Program-made: the position numbers and the translations under genes
In this document: positions 31,448-40,015 of the stretch, piece by piece
Position numbering within the stretch: the stretch's first letter is position 1
Layout: every line of letters begins with the position of its first letter
The notes under the pieces: model-generated
The model's database searches: none
The model's input: only the letters and a program-made list of their open reading frames with translations
What the model was told of the DNA's origin: nothing
Assembly (NCBI RefSeq): GCF_000013045.1
Contig: NC_007677.1
Span: 1,922,001 to 1,986,000, forward strand
Length of the DNA stretch: 64,000 nt
Direction of reading: 5' to 3'
From: Salinibacter ruber DSM 13855
GTDB lineage: Bacteria; Bacteroidota; Rhodothermia; Rhodothermales; Salinibacteraceae

Positions 31448-32392
31448 ATGAAAGTGACAGTCATCGGTGCCGGCAATGTGGGCGCCACCGTCGCCGAGTG
31501 TGTAGCCCGACAGGACGTGGCGAAAGAGGTCGTCATGGTCGACATCAAAGACGGCATGCCGCAGGGCAAGGCCCTCGACATGCGCGAATCGAGCCCCATC
31601 CACGGCTTCGACACCCGCGTGACGGGCACCAACGACTACGGCCCCACGGAAGACTCGGACGTGTGCATCATCACGGCCGGCCTGCCCCGTAGCCCCGGCA
31701 TGAGCCGCGACGACCTGCTGGCCAAAAACACGGAGATCGTGGGCGGGGTCACGGAGCAGTTCGTGGAGGGCAGCCCGGACAGCACGATCATCGTGGTGGC
31801 GAACCCGCTCGACGTGATGACCTACGTCGCCTACGAGGCGAGCGGCTTTCCCACGAACCGCGTGATGGGCATGGCCGGCGTGCTCGACACCGGCCGCTTC
31901 CGCTCGTTCATCGCCGAGGAGCTGGACGTGTCGGTCCGCGACGTGCAGGCGCTTCTGATGGGCGGCCACGGCGATACGATGGTGCCCCTGCCCCGCTACA
32001 CGACGGTCGGCGGCATCCCGGTCCCGCAGCTGATCGACGACGCCCGCATCGAGGAAATCGTGGAGCGCACGAAGGGCGCCGGCGGCGAGATTGTGGACCT
32101 GATGGGCACCTCCGCCTGGTACGCCCCGGGCGCCGCGGCGGCCGAGATGACGGAGGCGATCCTCAAAGACAACAAGCGCATCCTCCCCTGCGCGGCCTAC
32201 TGCGACGGCGAGTACGGCCTGGACGACCTCTTCATCGGCGTGCCCGTGAAGCTCGGGGCCGGCGGCGTGGAAGAGGTGATTGAGGTCGACCTCGACGCCG
32301 ACGAAAAGGCCCAGCTCAAGACCTCGGCCGGGCACGTGCACAGCAACCTGGACGACCTCCAGCGCCTTCGCGACGAGGGCAAGATCGGGTAG
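31448..32392 (+). CDS. mdh: Malate dehydrogenase (LDH-like type)
   Basis: Catalyses NAD-dependent malate/oxaloacetate interconversion in the TCA cycle. The Rossmann loop is VIGAGNVGATVAE, the substrate loop ITAGLPRSPGMSRDDLL with the catalytic Arg, the ANPLDVMTYVAY strand, and the catalytic His in GGHGDTMVPL. The 314-residue tetrameric LDH-like form is the type described from Salinibacter ruber, and the sequence matches my memory of that enzyme. The N-terminal MKVTVIGAG at 31448 fixes the start. It is transcribed alone after the UPF0104 gene. Confidence 0.98.
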   Translation: MKVTVIGAGNVGATVAECVARQDVAKEVVMVDIKDGMPQGKALDMRESSPIHGFDTRVTGTNDYGPTEDSDVCIITAGLPRSPGMSRDDLLAKNTEIVGGVTEQFVEGSPDSTIIVVANPLDVMTYVAYEASGFPTNRVMGMAGVLDTGRFRSFIAEELDVSVRDVQALLMGGHGDTMVPLPRYTTVGGIPVPQLIDDARIEEIVERTKGAGGEIVDLMGTSAWYAPGAAAAEMTEAILKDNKRILPCAAYCDGEYGLDDLFIGVPVKLGAGGVEEVIEVDLDADEKAQLKTSAGHVHSNLDDLQRLRDEGKIG

Positions 32393-32434
32393 ACCAGCGC
32401 GGGATGGACGGGGGGGATGCCCGTCCTCCTCGTC

Positions 32435-33409
32435 CTATCTCCGCACCTCGCGGAGCGGATCCGTCGGCTCGCGGTGCTCGTCCGGGTGGGCCTCGTCGTG
32501 CTGACGCGGCTCGAGATGAGCGGTGACGTGCACGTCCTCGTCCGGAAAGAGGGCGTCGACCCGGTCCTCGACCTCGTGGGACCGGGCGTGCGCCTCGTGG
32601 ATCGGCATATCGCCCGGAAACATGAGGTGGTATTCGATCCACACCTGGTCGCCGGACGTGCGGTGGCGCACCTGGTGGAAGCTGGCGATGAGCCCCTCTT
32701 CCACCGCGGTGCCCAGCTCGTCGAGCAGGGCGGAGGAGGCCTCCCAGTCCGCCTCGTCCATCAGGCCGTAGACGGATCGGCGAAGCAGCCCGGTGGCCGT
32801 CCACACGATGTTGGCCGCTACCAGCAGCCCCACCGCGGGGTCGAGCCAACGGATGCCGGTGATCCATACGAGCCCAATCCCGACGATGACGCCCAGGCTC
32901 GTCCACATGTCGGTCAACACGTGCTCCCCGTTCGACTCGAGGACGAGGCTGTTGGTGCGCCGCCCCACGCGAACGAGGTACGTTCCGAGCGCGAAGTTGA
33001 CGGCCGTGAGTCCGCCGATGAGGTAGAGGCCCACGTCGAGCTGCCGAAGGTCGGCGCCCGTCACGAGGTCCTGCACGGCCATCCACCCGATGCCGACGGC
33101 GGCTGCGAGAATAAGGGTGCCCTCCACGGCCGACGCAAAGTACGCCACTTTGCCGTGCCCGTACGGGTGCTCCACGTCCGGAGGCGTGGACGCGTACCAC
33201 AGGCTGAAGCCCGCGAACCCGGTCGCGAAGAGGTGGATGACGGACTCCGCGGCGTCGGAGAGGATCGCGGTACTGCCGGTGAGGGAGGCTGCCGTGAGCT
33301 TCCCGACGAGCATCAGGAACGACACCAGCAGGCTCGCCGTCATGGCCCGCCGCCGTGCGCGCTCCGCCTCGGCACGGGACTCATCGTGTGGAGACTGGGA
33401 TTCAACCAT
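32435..33409 (-). CDS. Cation diffusion facilitator metal exporter
   Basis: A 324-residue inner-membrane antiporter that exports Zn2+, Fe2+ or Mn2+ in exchange for protons. Six helices precede a cytoplasmic ferredoxin-like domain. The first metal-site half is SDAAESVIHLF (helix II, with Glu/His where many family members have His and Asp) and the second is EHVLTDMW (helix V, HxxxD). HPYGHGKVAYF is the typical cytoplasmic loop. The C-terminal domain has MFPGDMPIHEAHARSHEVEDRV and a His/Glu-rich tail that may bind metal. Start is the ATG at 33409; a GTG precedes it by one codon. Confidence 0.93.
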   Translation of the reverse strand: MVESQSPHDESRAEAERARRRAMTASLLVSFLMLVGKLTAASLTGSTAILSDAAESVIHLFATGFAGFSLWYASTPPDVEHPYGHGKVAYFASAVEGTLILAAAVGIGWMAVQDLVTGADLRQLDVGLYLIGGLTAVNFALGTYLVRVGRRTNSLVLESNGEHVLTDMWTSLGVIVGIGLVWITGIRWLDPAVGLLVAANIVWTATGLLRRSVYGLMDEADWEASSALLDELGTAVEEGLIASFHQVRHRTSGDQVWIEYHLMFPGDMPIHEAHARSHEVEDRVDALFPDEDVHVTAHLEPRQHDEAHPDEHREPTDPLREVRR

Positions 33410-33510
33410 CACATTGCCTGTACCCGAGCAGGCACTCTCAGGTTCATCGTTTCCCTTCTTTTCGCACCGAGACGGGTTCCCACGCTCGCCCCCAGCACCC
33501 GGCCCCCGCC

Positions 33511-34674
33511 ATGGCTCACCTCGACCACATCGGCATCGCCGTCGACGACACCGCGGCCGTCATCGAACGGTTCCGGGACCTGCTCGGCATCGTTTCCTAC
33601 AAGTCGGAGTCGGTGCGCGACCAGCAGGTGCGGACCCACTTTCTGGATGCCGGCTCGGCCAAACTCGAACTGCTGGAGGCGCTCGCCGACGGGTCCCCGG
33701 TTCGGCGCTTCCTCGACCGCCACGGGGAGGGGCTGCACCACGTGGCGTTCGAGGTCGACGACCTGTCGGCCACGATGGAGCGCCTCCGGGACGCCGGGAT
33801 CGAGCTGCTAAGCGAGACGCCCCAAGCCGGGGCGGACGACAAGCAAATTGCGTTTGTGCACCCGAGTCAAACCCACGGGGTCCTGGTGGAGTTTTGTGAA
33901 TCCACCACACCCGACTGGACGGCCCGAACCGTGCCCCGCCACGACGGGCACCTCGCCGTCTTCGAACGGGGGGCACGGGACCGGCCCTCCCTCCTCGTCC
34001 TGCACGGCGCCGCGGGGACGACACAGCACGACGCGGCCCCCCTCATTCGGCGGTTGGAGTCGTCCTTCCATGTCGTCGGCGTTGACCTGAGCGGACACGG
34101 CACGTCGGCCCTGCCTGGGGACGCGCCCCTTTCGCTCGACCTGTTCGCCGAAGACGTACGCACCGTCCTAAACGCGCTCGACCTGCCCTCGGCGCACGTC
34201 TTTGGCTTCTCGCTCGGGGGCGGCGCGGCCCTCCGCCTCGCCCAGATGCACCCCAAGCGGGTCGACCGCCTTGCCGTCCTGCAGACAAACGCCCACTGGA
34301 CGGACGACCACGCCCGTCGCATGCAGGCGCGGCTCGACCTCGATGGCCTCGCGGACCGGGCCCCGGGCCGCGCAGCGGGCCTCCGGGCCCGCCACGAGGC
34401 CCCCGACCGCCTCGTGCCGGACCTCCAGACGTTCGTCACCACCCTGCCGGACGCGTCCGACACGCTTACCCAAACCCTTCCGGACCTCGACGCCCCGACC
34501 CTCGTCGCAGGGCTCGATCGGGATCCCCTCTTCGAACTGGCCTCCACCCGGGCCCTCCACGACGCCCTCCCCAACGCGCGGCTGGCCGTCCTTCCCGGCG
34601 ACACCCATAGCCTGTCGCGCGCGCCGAAAGGCTGCCTTGCCCCCCTCCTCTCGGATCATTTCTTAGAGGCGTAG
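33511..34674 (+). CDS. Methylmalonyl-CoA epimerase / alpha-beta hydrolase fusion
   Basis: A 387-residue two-domain protein. Residues 1-130 are a complete glyoxalase-fold epimerase: MAHLDHIGIAVDD (metal His6), LDAGSAKLELLEAL, GEGLHHVAFEVDD (His77) and THGVLVEFCE (Glu127), as in methylmalonyl-CoA epimerases of about 135 residues. Residues 145-387 are an alpha/beta hydrolase: LHGAAGT oxyanion loop, VDLSGHGTS, nucleophile Ser234 in GFSLGGG, an Asp near 337 and His366 in GDTHS. There is no stop or frameshift between them. The epimerase half should interconvert (R)- and (S)-methylmalonyl-CoA; the hydrolase substrate is unknown, perhaps a CoA thioester. No mutase gene is nearby. Confidence 0.9.
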   Translation: MAHLDHIGIAVDDTAAVIERFRDLLGIVSYKSESVRDQQVRTHFLDAGSAKLELLEALADGSPVRRFLDRHGEGLHHVAFEVDDLSATMERLRDAGIELLSETPQAGADDKQIAFVHPSQTHGVLVEFCESTTPDWTARTVPRHDGHLAVFERGARDRPSLLVLHGAAGTTQHDAAPLIRRLESSFHVVGVDLSGHGTSALPGDAPLSLDLFAEDVRTVLNALDLPSAHVFGFSLGGGAALRLAQMHPKRVDRLAVLQTNAHWTDDHARRMQARLDLDGLADRAPGRAAGLRARHEAPDRLVPDLQTFVTTLPDASDTLTQTLPDLDAPTLVAGLDRDPLFELASTRALHDALPNARLAVLPGDTHSLSRAPKGCLAPLLSDHFLEA

Positions 34675-34715
34675 GCCTCTTCCTCGTCCCTCCCCAAAGT
34701 CGCCCTGTCCCCATC

Positions 34716-35717
34716 ATGTCCCTCCCCTCCCCCCGTTATCTCGGCGACACCGGCGTAAAGGTGTCGCCCCTCTGCCTGGGCACCATGACCTTCGGCGGCC
34801 CCGCCGACCGGGCGACCGCCGCCGCAATGTTTCGGCGCTGCCGCGAGGCCGGCATCAACGTGTTCGACTGCGCCAACGTCTACGAGGACGGCCGTTCCGA
34901 GGAGATTCTGGGAGAGCTGGTGGCCGACTGTCGGGACGAGGTGGTCCTGACGACGAAGGCCTACTTCCCCGTCGGCGACGACCCCAACGCCCGCGGCGCG
35001 AGCCGCTACCACCTCGTCCGGGCCGTCGAGGACAGCCTGCGGCGCCTCGACACGGACCGCATCGACGTGTTCTTCGTCCACCGCTTCGACGAGCAGACCC
35101 GTCTCGACGAGACCCTCCGCGCCCTCGACACCCTCGTGCAGCAGGGCAAGGTGCTGTACCTCGGGGCCTCCAACTTTGCCGCCTGGCAGGTGATGAAGGC
35201 CCTCGGCCGGCAGCGCGCCGAGGGCTGGACGCCCTTTCACGTGATCCAGCCGATGTACAACCTCACGAAGCAACAGGCGGAGGTGGAGCTGTTGCCGATG
35301 GCCCGGAGCGAGGACCTCGGCGTGCTGTCCTACAGCCCCCTCGGGGGCGGCCTGCTGACGGGCAAGTACGGCGTCGACCGGCGGCCCGACGACGGGCGGC
35401 TCGTGGAAAACCCGATGTACCAGACCCGCTACGGGGCCGACGTGTACTACGAGGTGGCCGAGCGGTTTACGACCTTCGCGGAGGAGCACGGCTACGACCC
35501 CGTGTCGCTGGCGGTCGCGTGGGTGGCGCACCACCCCGCCGTGACCGCGCCCATCATCGGCGCCCGCACCCTCGACCAGCTCGACGGGTCTCTCGGGGCG
35601 TTGGAGATCGACATGACCGAGGCCCTCCGGTCGGACATCAGCGCCCTCGCGCCCACCCCGCCGCCGGCCACGGACCGTGTCGAGGAGCGCTCGGAGCACA
35701 CGTACGGCGATCGGTAA
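34716..35717 (+). CDS. Aldo/keto reductase
   Basis: A 333-residue NADPH-dependent oxidoreductase with TIM-barrel fold. The catalytic tetrad elements are FDCANVYEDG (Asp, Tyr), LTTKAYF (Lys) and VFFVHRFD (His). The rest follows the family: GVKVSPLCLGTMTFGG, YLGASNFAAWQV, VIQPMYNLTKQQAEVELLP, VLSYSPLGGGLLTGKY and PIIGARTLDQL. Substrate cannot be inferred. It starts 41 bases after the fusion gene and is followed after 34 bases by a small ORF; the three may form an operon. Confidence 0.94.
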   Translation: MSLPSPRYLGDTGVKVSPLCLGTMTFGGPADRATAAAMFRRCREAGINVFDCANVYEDGRSEEILGELVADCRDEVVLTTKAYFPVGDDPNARGASRYHLVRAVEDSLRRLDTDRIDVFFVHRFDEQTRLDETLRALDTLVQQGKVLYLGASNFAAWQVMKALGRQRAEGWTPFHVIQPMYNLTKQQAEVELLPMARSEDLGVLSYSPLGGGLLTGKYGVDRRPDDGRLVENPMYQTRYGADVYYEVAERFTTFAEEHGYDPVSLAVAWVAHHPAVTAPIIGARTLDQLDGSLGALEIDMTEALRSDISALAPTPPPATDRVEERSEHTYGDR

Positions 35718-35751
35718 GTCTTCTTCCTTCTCCTCAAACGTCTGTTGTCCC

Positions 35752-36258
35752 ATGCCCTACTACGCCCCCGACGATGAGTCCTGGTCGGCGGTCGCCGATC
35801 CCCCAGCCGACCCGCCCCACATCGCCGTCGATGGCGATGGCGTCGCCGTGCGGTTCGTGGGCCCCTCCGATTCATTTTGCCTGGAGGGTGCCCCCGTCCG
35901 TACGGCGAGCGAAACCATCCACACCGTCGCCCTCGTCGCCCCGTCCCTGAACGAGGGGCTGGTGCTGTGTGCACTGCGGGCCGAGGGGCAGGACCTAACC
36001 GTGGAGGACCGTCGGCCCGGCGACGCCCGCGGGCGGCACGCGGACGCTTTCGACCAGCTGCAGTCGGCCCTGGATGAAATTCTCGTCCCGGTGTACATCG
36101 ACGACGCGCTCGAAGAAGTGAGCGAGTCCGTCGACGCGCTCGTCGCCGTCCACACGGCCCAGTACGCCGCGCCGCCGACGGACGACAACACCTACTTCCG
36201 GACCTCGGTCTTCCAGGCAGGGACGCTGCTGCTCGAAGAGGAGCAGGGGGCGCTGTAG
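35752..36258 (+). CDS. Acidic protein of unknown function
   Basis: A 168-residue, very acidic cytoplasmic protein (start MPYYAPDDESW at 35752). No membrane or signal segment is present. It contains GDGVAVRFVGPSDSFCLEGAP, VALVAPSLNEGLVLCALRAEGQ and a helical C-terminal half (DAFDQLQSALDEILVPVYIDDALEEVSESVDALV). No family recognised. Its position directly after the aldo/keto reductase gene suggests cotranscription. Confidence 0.75.
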   Translation: MPYYAPDDESWSAVADPPADPPHIAVDGDGVAVRFVGPSDSFCLEGAPVRTASETIHTVALVAPSLNEGLVLCALRAEGQDLTVEDRRPGDARGRHADAFDQLQSALDEILVPVYIDDALEEVSESVDALVAVHTAQYAAPPTDDNTYFRTSVFQAGTLLLEEEQGAL

Positions 36259-36445
36259 CCCCGGCCCACCTCACAACCCCGCCGCCCCCTCGCGGCAGAT
36301 ACGGTCAGCAGGCACTTTTCCGGCCCAAGTCCCCCCACGGGTGTAACGGAGTCGACGATTGGGAAACGGAAGGAATTGGGAGAAAGTATGCTGTCCCGCA
36401 AAAGCCGAAGACGTTTTTCCCTTCACGCGACCGGTTCCTTGTGTC

Positions 36446-37138
36446 ATGACGCCCTCCACACAGTCGTACTGGCTTCTCGGAGCCGCCCTGCTTGCGGCCG
36501 TTCTGGCCGGCGGGATGTTCTTCCAGGGCCCCGCTCCGGACGGCAACGCGCCGTCCCCTGCTCCCACCGACTCGGTGCCCGCCGCCGTGGCCGACACCGC
36601 AACCTTTGCCGGGGGGTGCTTCTGGTGCATGGAGCCGCCCTACGACAAGATCGACGGCGTCGCGTCGACGACCTCCGGCTTCGCCGGGGGCGAGGAGGTG
36701 GACCCCTCCTACCGCGAGGTGGCCAGTGGCGCCACGCGCCACACGGAGGTCGTCCAGGTCGTGTACGACTCCACGACCGTCTCCTACGAGCGTCTCCTTC
36801 GGGTCTACTGGCACAACGTCGACCCCTTCGACGGCACCGGGCAGTTTTGCGACCGCGGCTCGCAGTACCGCCCCGCCATCTTTGCCCACGACGCCCAGCA
36901 GCAGCGAAGCGCCGAGCGGTCGAAGGACACCGTTGCGGCCCAGTTCGACCGGGACATTGCCGTCCAGGTGCAGTCGCTCGATGCCTTCTACGCTGCGGAG
37001 CAGTACCACCAGAACTACTACCAGAAAAACCCCGCGGACTACAAGCGCTACCGGCAGGGCTGCGGCCGGGACGCGCGGCTCCGGGAGATCTGGGGCGAGG
37101 CGGCCCTGTCGGACGCGCCGCTCGACGGAACGACCTGA
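36446..37138 (+). CDS. msrA: Peptide methionine-(S)-S-oxide reductase, membrane-anchored or secreted
   Basis: MsrA repairs methionine-S-sulfoxide in proteins. The catalytic motif is GGCFWC with Cys58; GVASTTSGFAGG, TEVVQVVYD, LLRVYWHNVDPFDGTGQFCDRGSQYRPAIF and AEQYHQNYYQKNP are all typical, with a recycling Cys in RQGCGRD near the end. The first 27 residues form an N-terminal hydrophobic helix (SYWLLGAALLAAVLAGGMFF) followed by a Pro/Ala/Asp linker, so the enzyme acts outside the cytoplasm, unlike the E. coli protein. I chose the ATG at 36446; the longer frame from 36359 adds unrelated residues. Confidence 0.95.
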   Translation: MTPSTQSYWLLGAALLAAVLAGGMFFQGPAPDGNAPSPAPTDSVPAAVADTATFAGGCFWCMEPPYDKIDGVASTTSGFAGGEEVDPSYREVASGATRHTEVVQVVYDSTTVSYERLLRVYWHNVDPFDGTGQFCDRGSQYRPAIFAHDAQQQRSAERSKDTVAAQFDRDIAVQVQSLDAFYAAEQYHQNYYQKNPADYKRYRQGCGRDARLREIWGEAALSDAPLDGTT

Positions 37139-37631
37139 TCTCTCACCCCCCTTCATTTCACGAGTAGAGAAGGACTCGGAGGCGTACTGGCCGTGTACAG
37201 TTGGGGAAGTCCGTTCGTCGGTGCCGGGTCGACCTGTACTGACGAACGCTGCGGCATGCCTCGTTTGTCGCCTGCCGCCACTCTCAGCCTCGTTGTCCCC
37301 CGCCGGAGTCAAATCGCCCCCTGTCTCTTCTCCCCACCGGACTGTTTCTGATCGACATCGGTCCGGCCATCGAACCTTCACGGACGGAGCGCCGCCGGGC
37401 AGCGTGGCAGAGGAATGAACCACCGGTCGCATTCAGGCGAGCACGAGGACTCGTTGCCCCGCTGGAGGTTCTACTCGACGACCAGGTGGAGTTGCGCCTG
37501 TCTCAGAGCAGTGACGGATCAGTGCAGTCCGTCGACGACGCGGGACGGACGTTGCGTCCGCCGGCTGTCGTTTGTAGTATCAGGATCGGAGCCGCACCCT
37601 CCGTGCGTTTCGTCGCAACAATACCGCCTCT
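37139..37631. other. Stretch without a supportable gene
   Basis: About 490 bases between msrA and the AbgT gene. A plus-strand frame is open from about 37246 into the AbgT gene (frame shared with 37486) and a minus-strand frame runs antisense to msrA, but neither has a domain or a plausible start. No hairpin followed by a T-run was found. It probably contains the promoter of the transporter gene. Confidence 0.4.
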
Positions 37632-39173
37632 ATGTCTTCCGACCCAGCCCCCACCGACACGTCCCCGAGCTGGTCCGACCGCTGGCTCAACCGCATCGAG
37701 CGCACCGGCAACGCCCTCCCCGACCCGGTCACGCTCTTCTTCATTTTCATCGCCATTGTCATGGTGGCGTCCTGGATCACCCACACGGCCGACGTGAGCG
37801 TGGTCCACCCGGGCACCGATGAGACGATTACGGCCGACAACCTCTTCTCGGACGAAAACATCCGGCGCCTCTTCACGGACATGGCGGAGACGTTTGCCGA
37901 CTTTCCGCCGCTCGGCCTGGTGCTGGTCGTGATGCTCGGCATCGGGGTGGCGGACAAGACCGGGCTCATCAGTGCGGCGCTCAAGTCGTTCGTCGCCAGC
38001 GTACCGGACGCGTTGCTTACCGCGGCGCTCGTCTTTGCGGGCATCATGTCGAGCCTCGCCGTCGACGCCGGGTATGTGGTCGTCATTCCGCTGGGCGCGG
38101 TGCTGTTCTATGGCGTCGGGCGGCACCCGCTGGCCGGCCTCGGGGCCGCGTTCGCGGGTGTGTCGGCCGGCTTCAGCGCCAACCTTCTGCTCACCTCGCT
38201 GGACCCGCTCCTGGCCAGCTTCACCGAGCCCGCCGCCCAGTTGATCGCGGAGGACTACAGCGTGCCGGTTACGGCGAACTGGTATCTCATGATCGCGCTC
38301 ACCCCCGTCTTCGTGGTCCTCGGCGCGTACATCACCGACACCATCGTCGAGCCGTACCTCGGCGAGTACGAGCCGCCGGAGGACTTCGACGAGGAAGACG
38401 CCGAGTCGAGCGAGTTGACCGACGAGGAGCGGCGCGGCCTGCGCTGGGCCGGGGGCGTCACCCTCGCCTCAATCCTCGGCGTCGTGCTGCTGGCCGTGCC
38501 GGAGGGCGCACCCTTGGCCGAGTTTGAGGCACTGATCGAGAGCATCGTCGCCCTGATGGTGTTTCTCTTCTTCCTGCCCGGCCTCACCTATGGAATCGTA
38601 GTGGGCGAGATCGAGGACGACTCCGACGTGGCCGACATGATGGCCGACTCGATGGCCGACATGGGCGCCTACATCGTCCTCGCCTTCGCGGCAGCCCACT
38701 TTATCGCCATGTTCGAGTGGTCGAACCTCGGCTCCATCATCGCCATCAGCGGCGCCGACGCCCTGCAGAGCATCGGCTTCACGGGGCTGCCGCTCCTGTT
38801 CTCGTTCATTTTCGTCTCGGCCCTCATCAACCTGTTCGTGGGGAGCGCCTCGGCGAAATGGGCCATCATGGCGCCGGTCTTCGTGCCCATGCTCATGCTG
38901 GCGGGCGACCCCGGTTACTCCCCCGAAACCGTGCAGGCCGCCTACCGCATCGGCGACTCGTTTACGAACATCCTCACCCCGCTCCTCCCCTACTTTCCCC
39001 TCGTCATCATCTTCGCCCAGCGGTACGATGAGGACGCCGGGATCGGCAGCATCATCGCCCTCATGCTCCCCTATTCCGTCGGGTTCGGGGTCGTGAGCAC
39101 GATTGTCTTCTTGGTCTGGGTGCTGCTGGGCCTGCCGCTCGGGCCCGGGGCGGAGCTCTACTACATGGGGTAA
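37632..39173 (+). CDS. AbgT-family transporter
   Basis: An inner-membrane protein of 513 residues with roughly eleven to thirteen hydrophobic segments. Family features are the N-terminal [23 protein letters not shown], the [16 protein letters not shown] loop, [21 protein letters not shown], and the C-terminal [19 protein letters not shown] re-entrant region. AbgT proteins import p-aminobenzoyl-glutamate or act as proton-driven sulfonamide exporters. A long acidic cytoplasmic loop lies near residues 245-270 ([20 protein letters not shown]). The PIN gene converges on it with a 14-base gap. Confidence 0.93.
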   Translation: MSSDPAPTDTSPSWSDRWLNRIERTGNALPDPVTLFFIFIAIVMVASWITHTADVSVVHPGTDETITADNLFSDENIRRLFTDMAETFADFPPLGLVLVVMLGIGVADKTGLISAALKSFVASVPDALLTAALVFAGIMSSLAVDAGYVVVIPLGAVLFYGVGRHPLAGLGAAFAGVSAGFSANLLLTSLDPLLASFTEPAAQLIAEDYSVPVTANWYLMIALTPVFVVLGAYITDTIVEPYLGEYEPPEDFDEEDAESSELTDEERRGLRWAGGVTLASILGVVLLAVPEGAPLAEFEALIESIVALMVFLFFLPGLTYGIVVGEIEDDSDVADMMADSMADMGAYIVLAFAAAHFIAMFEWSNLGSIIAISGADALQSIGFTGLPLLFSFIFVSALINLFVGSASAKWAIMAPVFVPMLMLAGDPGYSPETVQAAYRIGDSFTNILTPLLPYFPLVIIFAQRYDEDAGIGSIIALMLPYSVGFGVVSTIVFLVWVLLGLPLGPGAELYYMG

Positions 39174-39187
39174 TGAGCGGGCCGCCG

Positions 39188-39610
39188 TCACTCTCGCCGG
39201 TGGTCGAGAATCGTGAGCAGCTCCGTCGGGGTGTGTACCGACAGCGAGGCGGCGCTGAAGTCCGCCGTGTTGCGGGTCACAATGCCGTCCGCGCCGGCCG
39301 TGCGGGCGGCGCTGTGGAGGACCGCGTCCTCGTAATCCTGAAAGTCCGACTCCGCGGCTCGCTCCAGTGGCGCCCGGTGAACCGGCGCTACGTCAAACAG
39401 ATGCAAGAGGTCCCTGACGTCCGTCCGCGCGGCCGGCCCGTCATACCGCTTCTGGACGAAATAATAGACGGTCGTGACGGTGGTCGCACAGAGCTGTCCC
39501 GTTAGATCCCCCCGTTCAACTGCATGGATGAGCCCGGTGGCCGCCTGCTGGTATGGCGTTCGTTGGAGAACCCCGTCAAGAATCACATTCGTGTCAAAGC
39601 AAATGGTCAT
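39188..39610 (-). CDS. PIN-domain ribonuclease toxin (VapC-like)
   Basis: A 140-residue PIN domain. The acidic metal ligands are visible in CFDTNVILD (Asp6), DFQDYEDAVLHSAA (Glu/Asp in the middle) and IVTRNTADFS near the C-terminus, arranged as in VapC endoribonucleases that cleave tRNA or rRNA. It follows the ribbon-helix-helix gene by 6 bases, the normal antitoxin-then-toxin order of a type II system. RNA target unknown. Confidence 0.88.
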   Translation of the reverse strand: MTICFDTNVILDGVLQRTPYQQAATGLIHAVERGDLTGQLCATTVTTVYYFVQKRYDGPAARTDVRDLLHLFDVAPVHRAPLERAAESDFQDYEDAVLHSAARTAGADGIVTRNTADFSAASLSVHTPTELLTILDHRRE

Positions 39611-39616
39611 TGCCCA

Positions 39617-39877
39617 CTATTTGTGTTTCTCCTGGAGGTACTCGTAATAGTCCGTCTCCTCCGTCTCCGAGGTGGAGGTTCGCCGGGCAAGCCGGCTCGT
39701 AAACGGGCCCAGGGATTCAGGAACGAGATCATTGCCCTGCTCTCCCTCCTCTCTCCCAGTGAGTTCGTCAAAGTAGCTCTCCACGAGCCGCGACACCGAC
39801 GTGTCGCGCTCGGCCGCATAGGCCTTGGCCCGCTCAATCACGTCCTCGTCGAGCCGTAGCGTGAGTTTTTTGGACAT
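39617..39877 (-). CDS. Ribbon-helix-helix antitoxin (DUF6364-like)
   Basis: An 86-residue protein whose first 45 residues are a ribbon-helix-helix DNA-binding unit: KKLTLRLDEDVIERAKAYA, then DTSVSRLVESYFDEL. The C-terminal 40 residues are polar, acidic and end in TDYYEYLQEKHK, as expected for a flexible toxin-binding tail. It precedes the PIN gene by 6 bases. An 8-bp inverted repeat 26 bases upstream of its ATG is a likely autoregulatory site. Confidence 0.85.
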   Translation of the reverse strand: MSKKLTLRLDEDVIERAKAYAAERDTSVSRLVESYFDELTGREEGEQGNDLVPESLGPFTSRLARRTSTSETEETDYYEYLQEKHK

Positions 39878-39902
39878 GGCAGGGGAGGAAGGCTATTGAG
39901 CA

Positions 39903-39931
39903 GACGTACATTGTCATAAATTTTGTACGTC
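39903..39931. promoter_or_regulatory. Inverted repeat, candidate operator of the toxin-antitoxin pair
   Basis: GACGTACA (39903-39910) and TGTACGTC (39924-39931) are perfect complements separated by an AT-rich 13-base spacer; half-site centres are 21 bases apart, two helical turns. It lies upstream of the RHH antitoxin start at 39877 and also 85 bases before uvrC. RHH antitoxins usually bind such paired sites to repress their own operon. Confidence 0.55.
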
Positions 39932-40015
39932 CCCTGCGGCCCCAGGTTCGGCCGAATCACGCCCCCTGCTCCGGCGTTTTTGAAGCACGTACTCTCGGCT
40001 TCAATCCCCCCGTCC

